This document shows, piece by piece, positions 6,697 to 6,803 of a stretch of DNA of 6,803 bases (the stretch's first letter is position 1; every line of letters begins with the position of its first letter). Location of the stretch: NCBI GenBank assembly GCA_039934475.1, contig JBDTMC010000430.1, positions 1-6,803 on the forward strand, given 5' to 3'. The position numbers and the translations under genes were made by a program. A model generated the notes under the pieces. That model had not been told where the DNA came from and did no database searches. It saw only the letters and a program-made list of their open reading frames with translations. Source of the DNA: JBDTMC01 sp039934475. Its GTDB lineage: Bacteria > Acidobacteriota > Terriglobia > Bryobacterales > Bryobacteraceae.

Positions 6697-6803
6697 TTAG
6701 AACACGAAGCGGGCGATTACTTGCATCGTCCTCGAGTTGCTGGCGTAGACCTGGCTGGGGTCGTTAAACAATGCGTTTCCCGGAATCAAATGGTTGCGCG
6801 TCA
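6697..6803 (-). CDS. C-terminus of an Oar-like TonB-dependent receptor (partial)
   Basis: Only the last 34 complete codons are in the window; the gene continues beyond the right edge. Read on the minus strand, the tail is NALFNDPSQVYASNSRTMQV followed by IARFVF and TAA at 6697-6699. An asparagine/serine-rich stretch, then S-R-x-M-Q and an alternating hydrophobic strand ending in a terminal Phe, is the pattern of the last beta-strand of outer-membrane barrels. It closely resembles the carboxypeptidase-regulatory-domain, Oar-like TonB-dependent receptors that are abundant in Acidobacteriota. The terminal Phe is the usual recognition signal for BAM insertion. The ligand and N-terminal domains cannot be seen. 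The call rests on a short tail, so it is probable rather than certain. Confidence 0.65.
   Translation of the reverse strand, partial: TRNHLIPGNALFNDPSQVYASNSRTMQVIARFVF

Noticed and set aside
1..6803. Defence system, prophage, IS element or CRISPR array
   Set aside because: No transposase, integrase, direct repeat series or defence-type protein is visible; all genes look like core or housekeeping genes.

Overview
The window reads as ordinary chromosomal DNA of a GC-rich Gram-negative bacterium, most likely an Acidobacteriota member (Solibacter/Bryobacter-like). This placement is an inference. It rests on the tail of an Oar-like TonB-dependent receptor at the right edge, a receiver-like protein of a kind I associate with Acidobacteriota, and a TreZ/GH57-DUF3536 pair. 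No mobile element, CRISPR array, tRNA or rRNA is visible, and every gene has an intact frame.

Layout. At 39-1037 (minus) lies an SPL-type radical SAM protein of the PA0069/Rv2578c group. A 77-bp divergent gap separates it from treZ at 1115-2890 (plus), which encodes malto-oligosyltrehalose trehalohydrolase. The stop of treZ overlaps the start of a GH57 + DUF3536 protein (2887-5346) in an ATGA junction, so the two are almost certainly co-translated. After an 85-bp gap with a possible promoter and a perfect 7-bp hairpin beside a very strong Shine-Dalgarno, a 151-residue degenerate receiver protein follows (5432-5887). Nine bases later an SDR oxidoreductase begins (about 5897-6652). A GC-rich hairpin at 6659-6686 separates it from the convergent, truncated receptor gene (6697-6803, minus).

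How the genes work together. TreZ releases trehalose from maltooligosyl-trehalose, which TreY makes from glycogen or maltodextrin. No treY lies in the window, and the coupled partner is instead a GH57-DUF3536 protein of unknown reaction that probably acts on the same alpha-glucan pool. The receiver-like protein has lost the residues needed for phosphorylation and is probably a phosphorylation-independent interaction module. Its link to the SDR is positional only.

I do not see a clear undescribed multi-gene system. The observations most worth a second look are the TreZ/GH57-DUF3536 coupling, the pseudo-receiver with a Cys-Gly-Cys at its phosphosite, and the hairpin next to its ribosome binding site.
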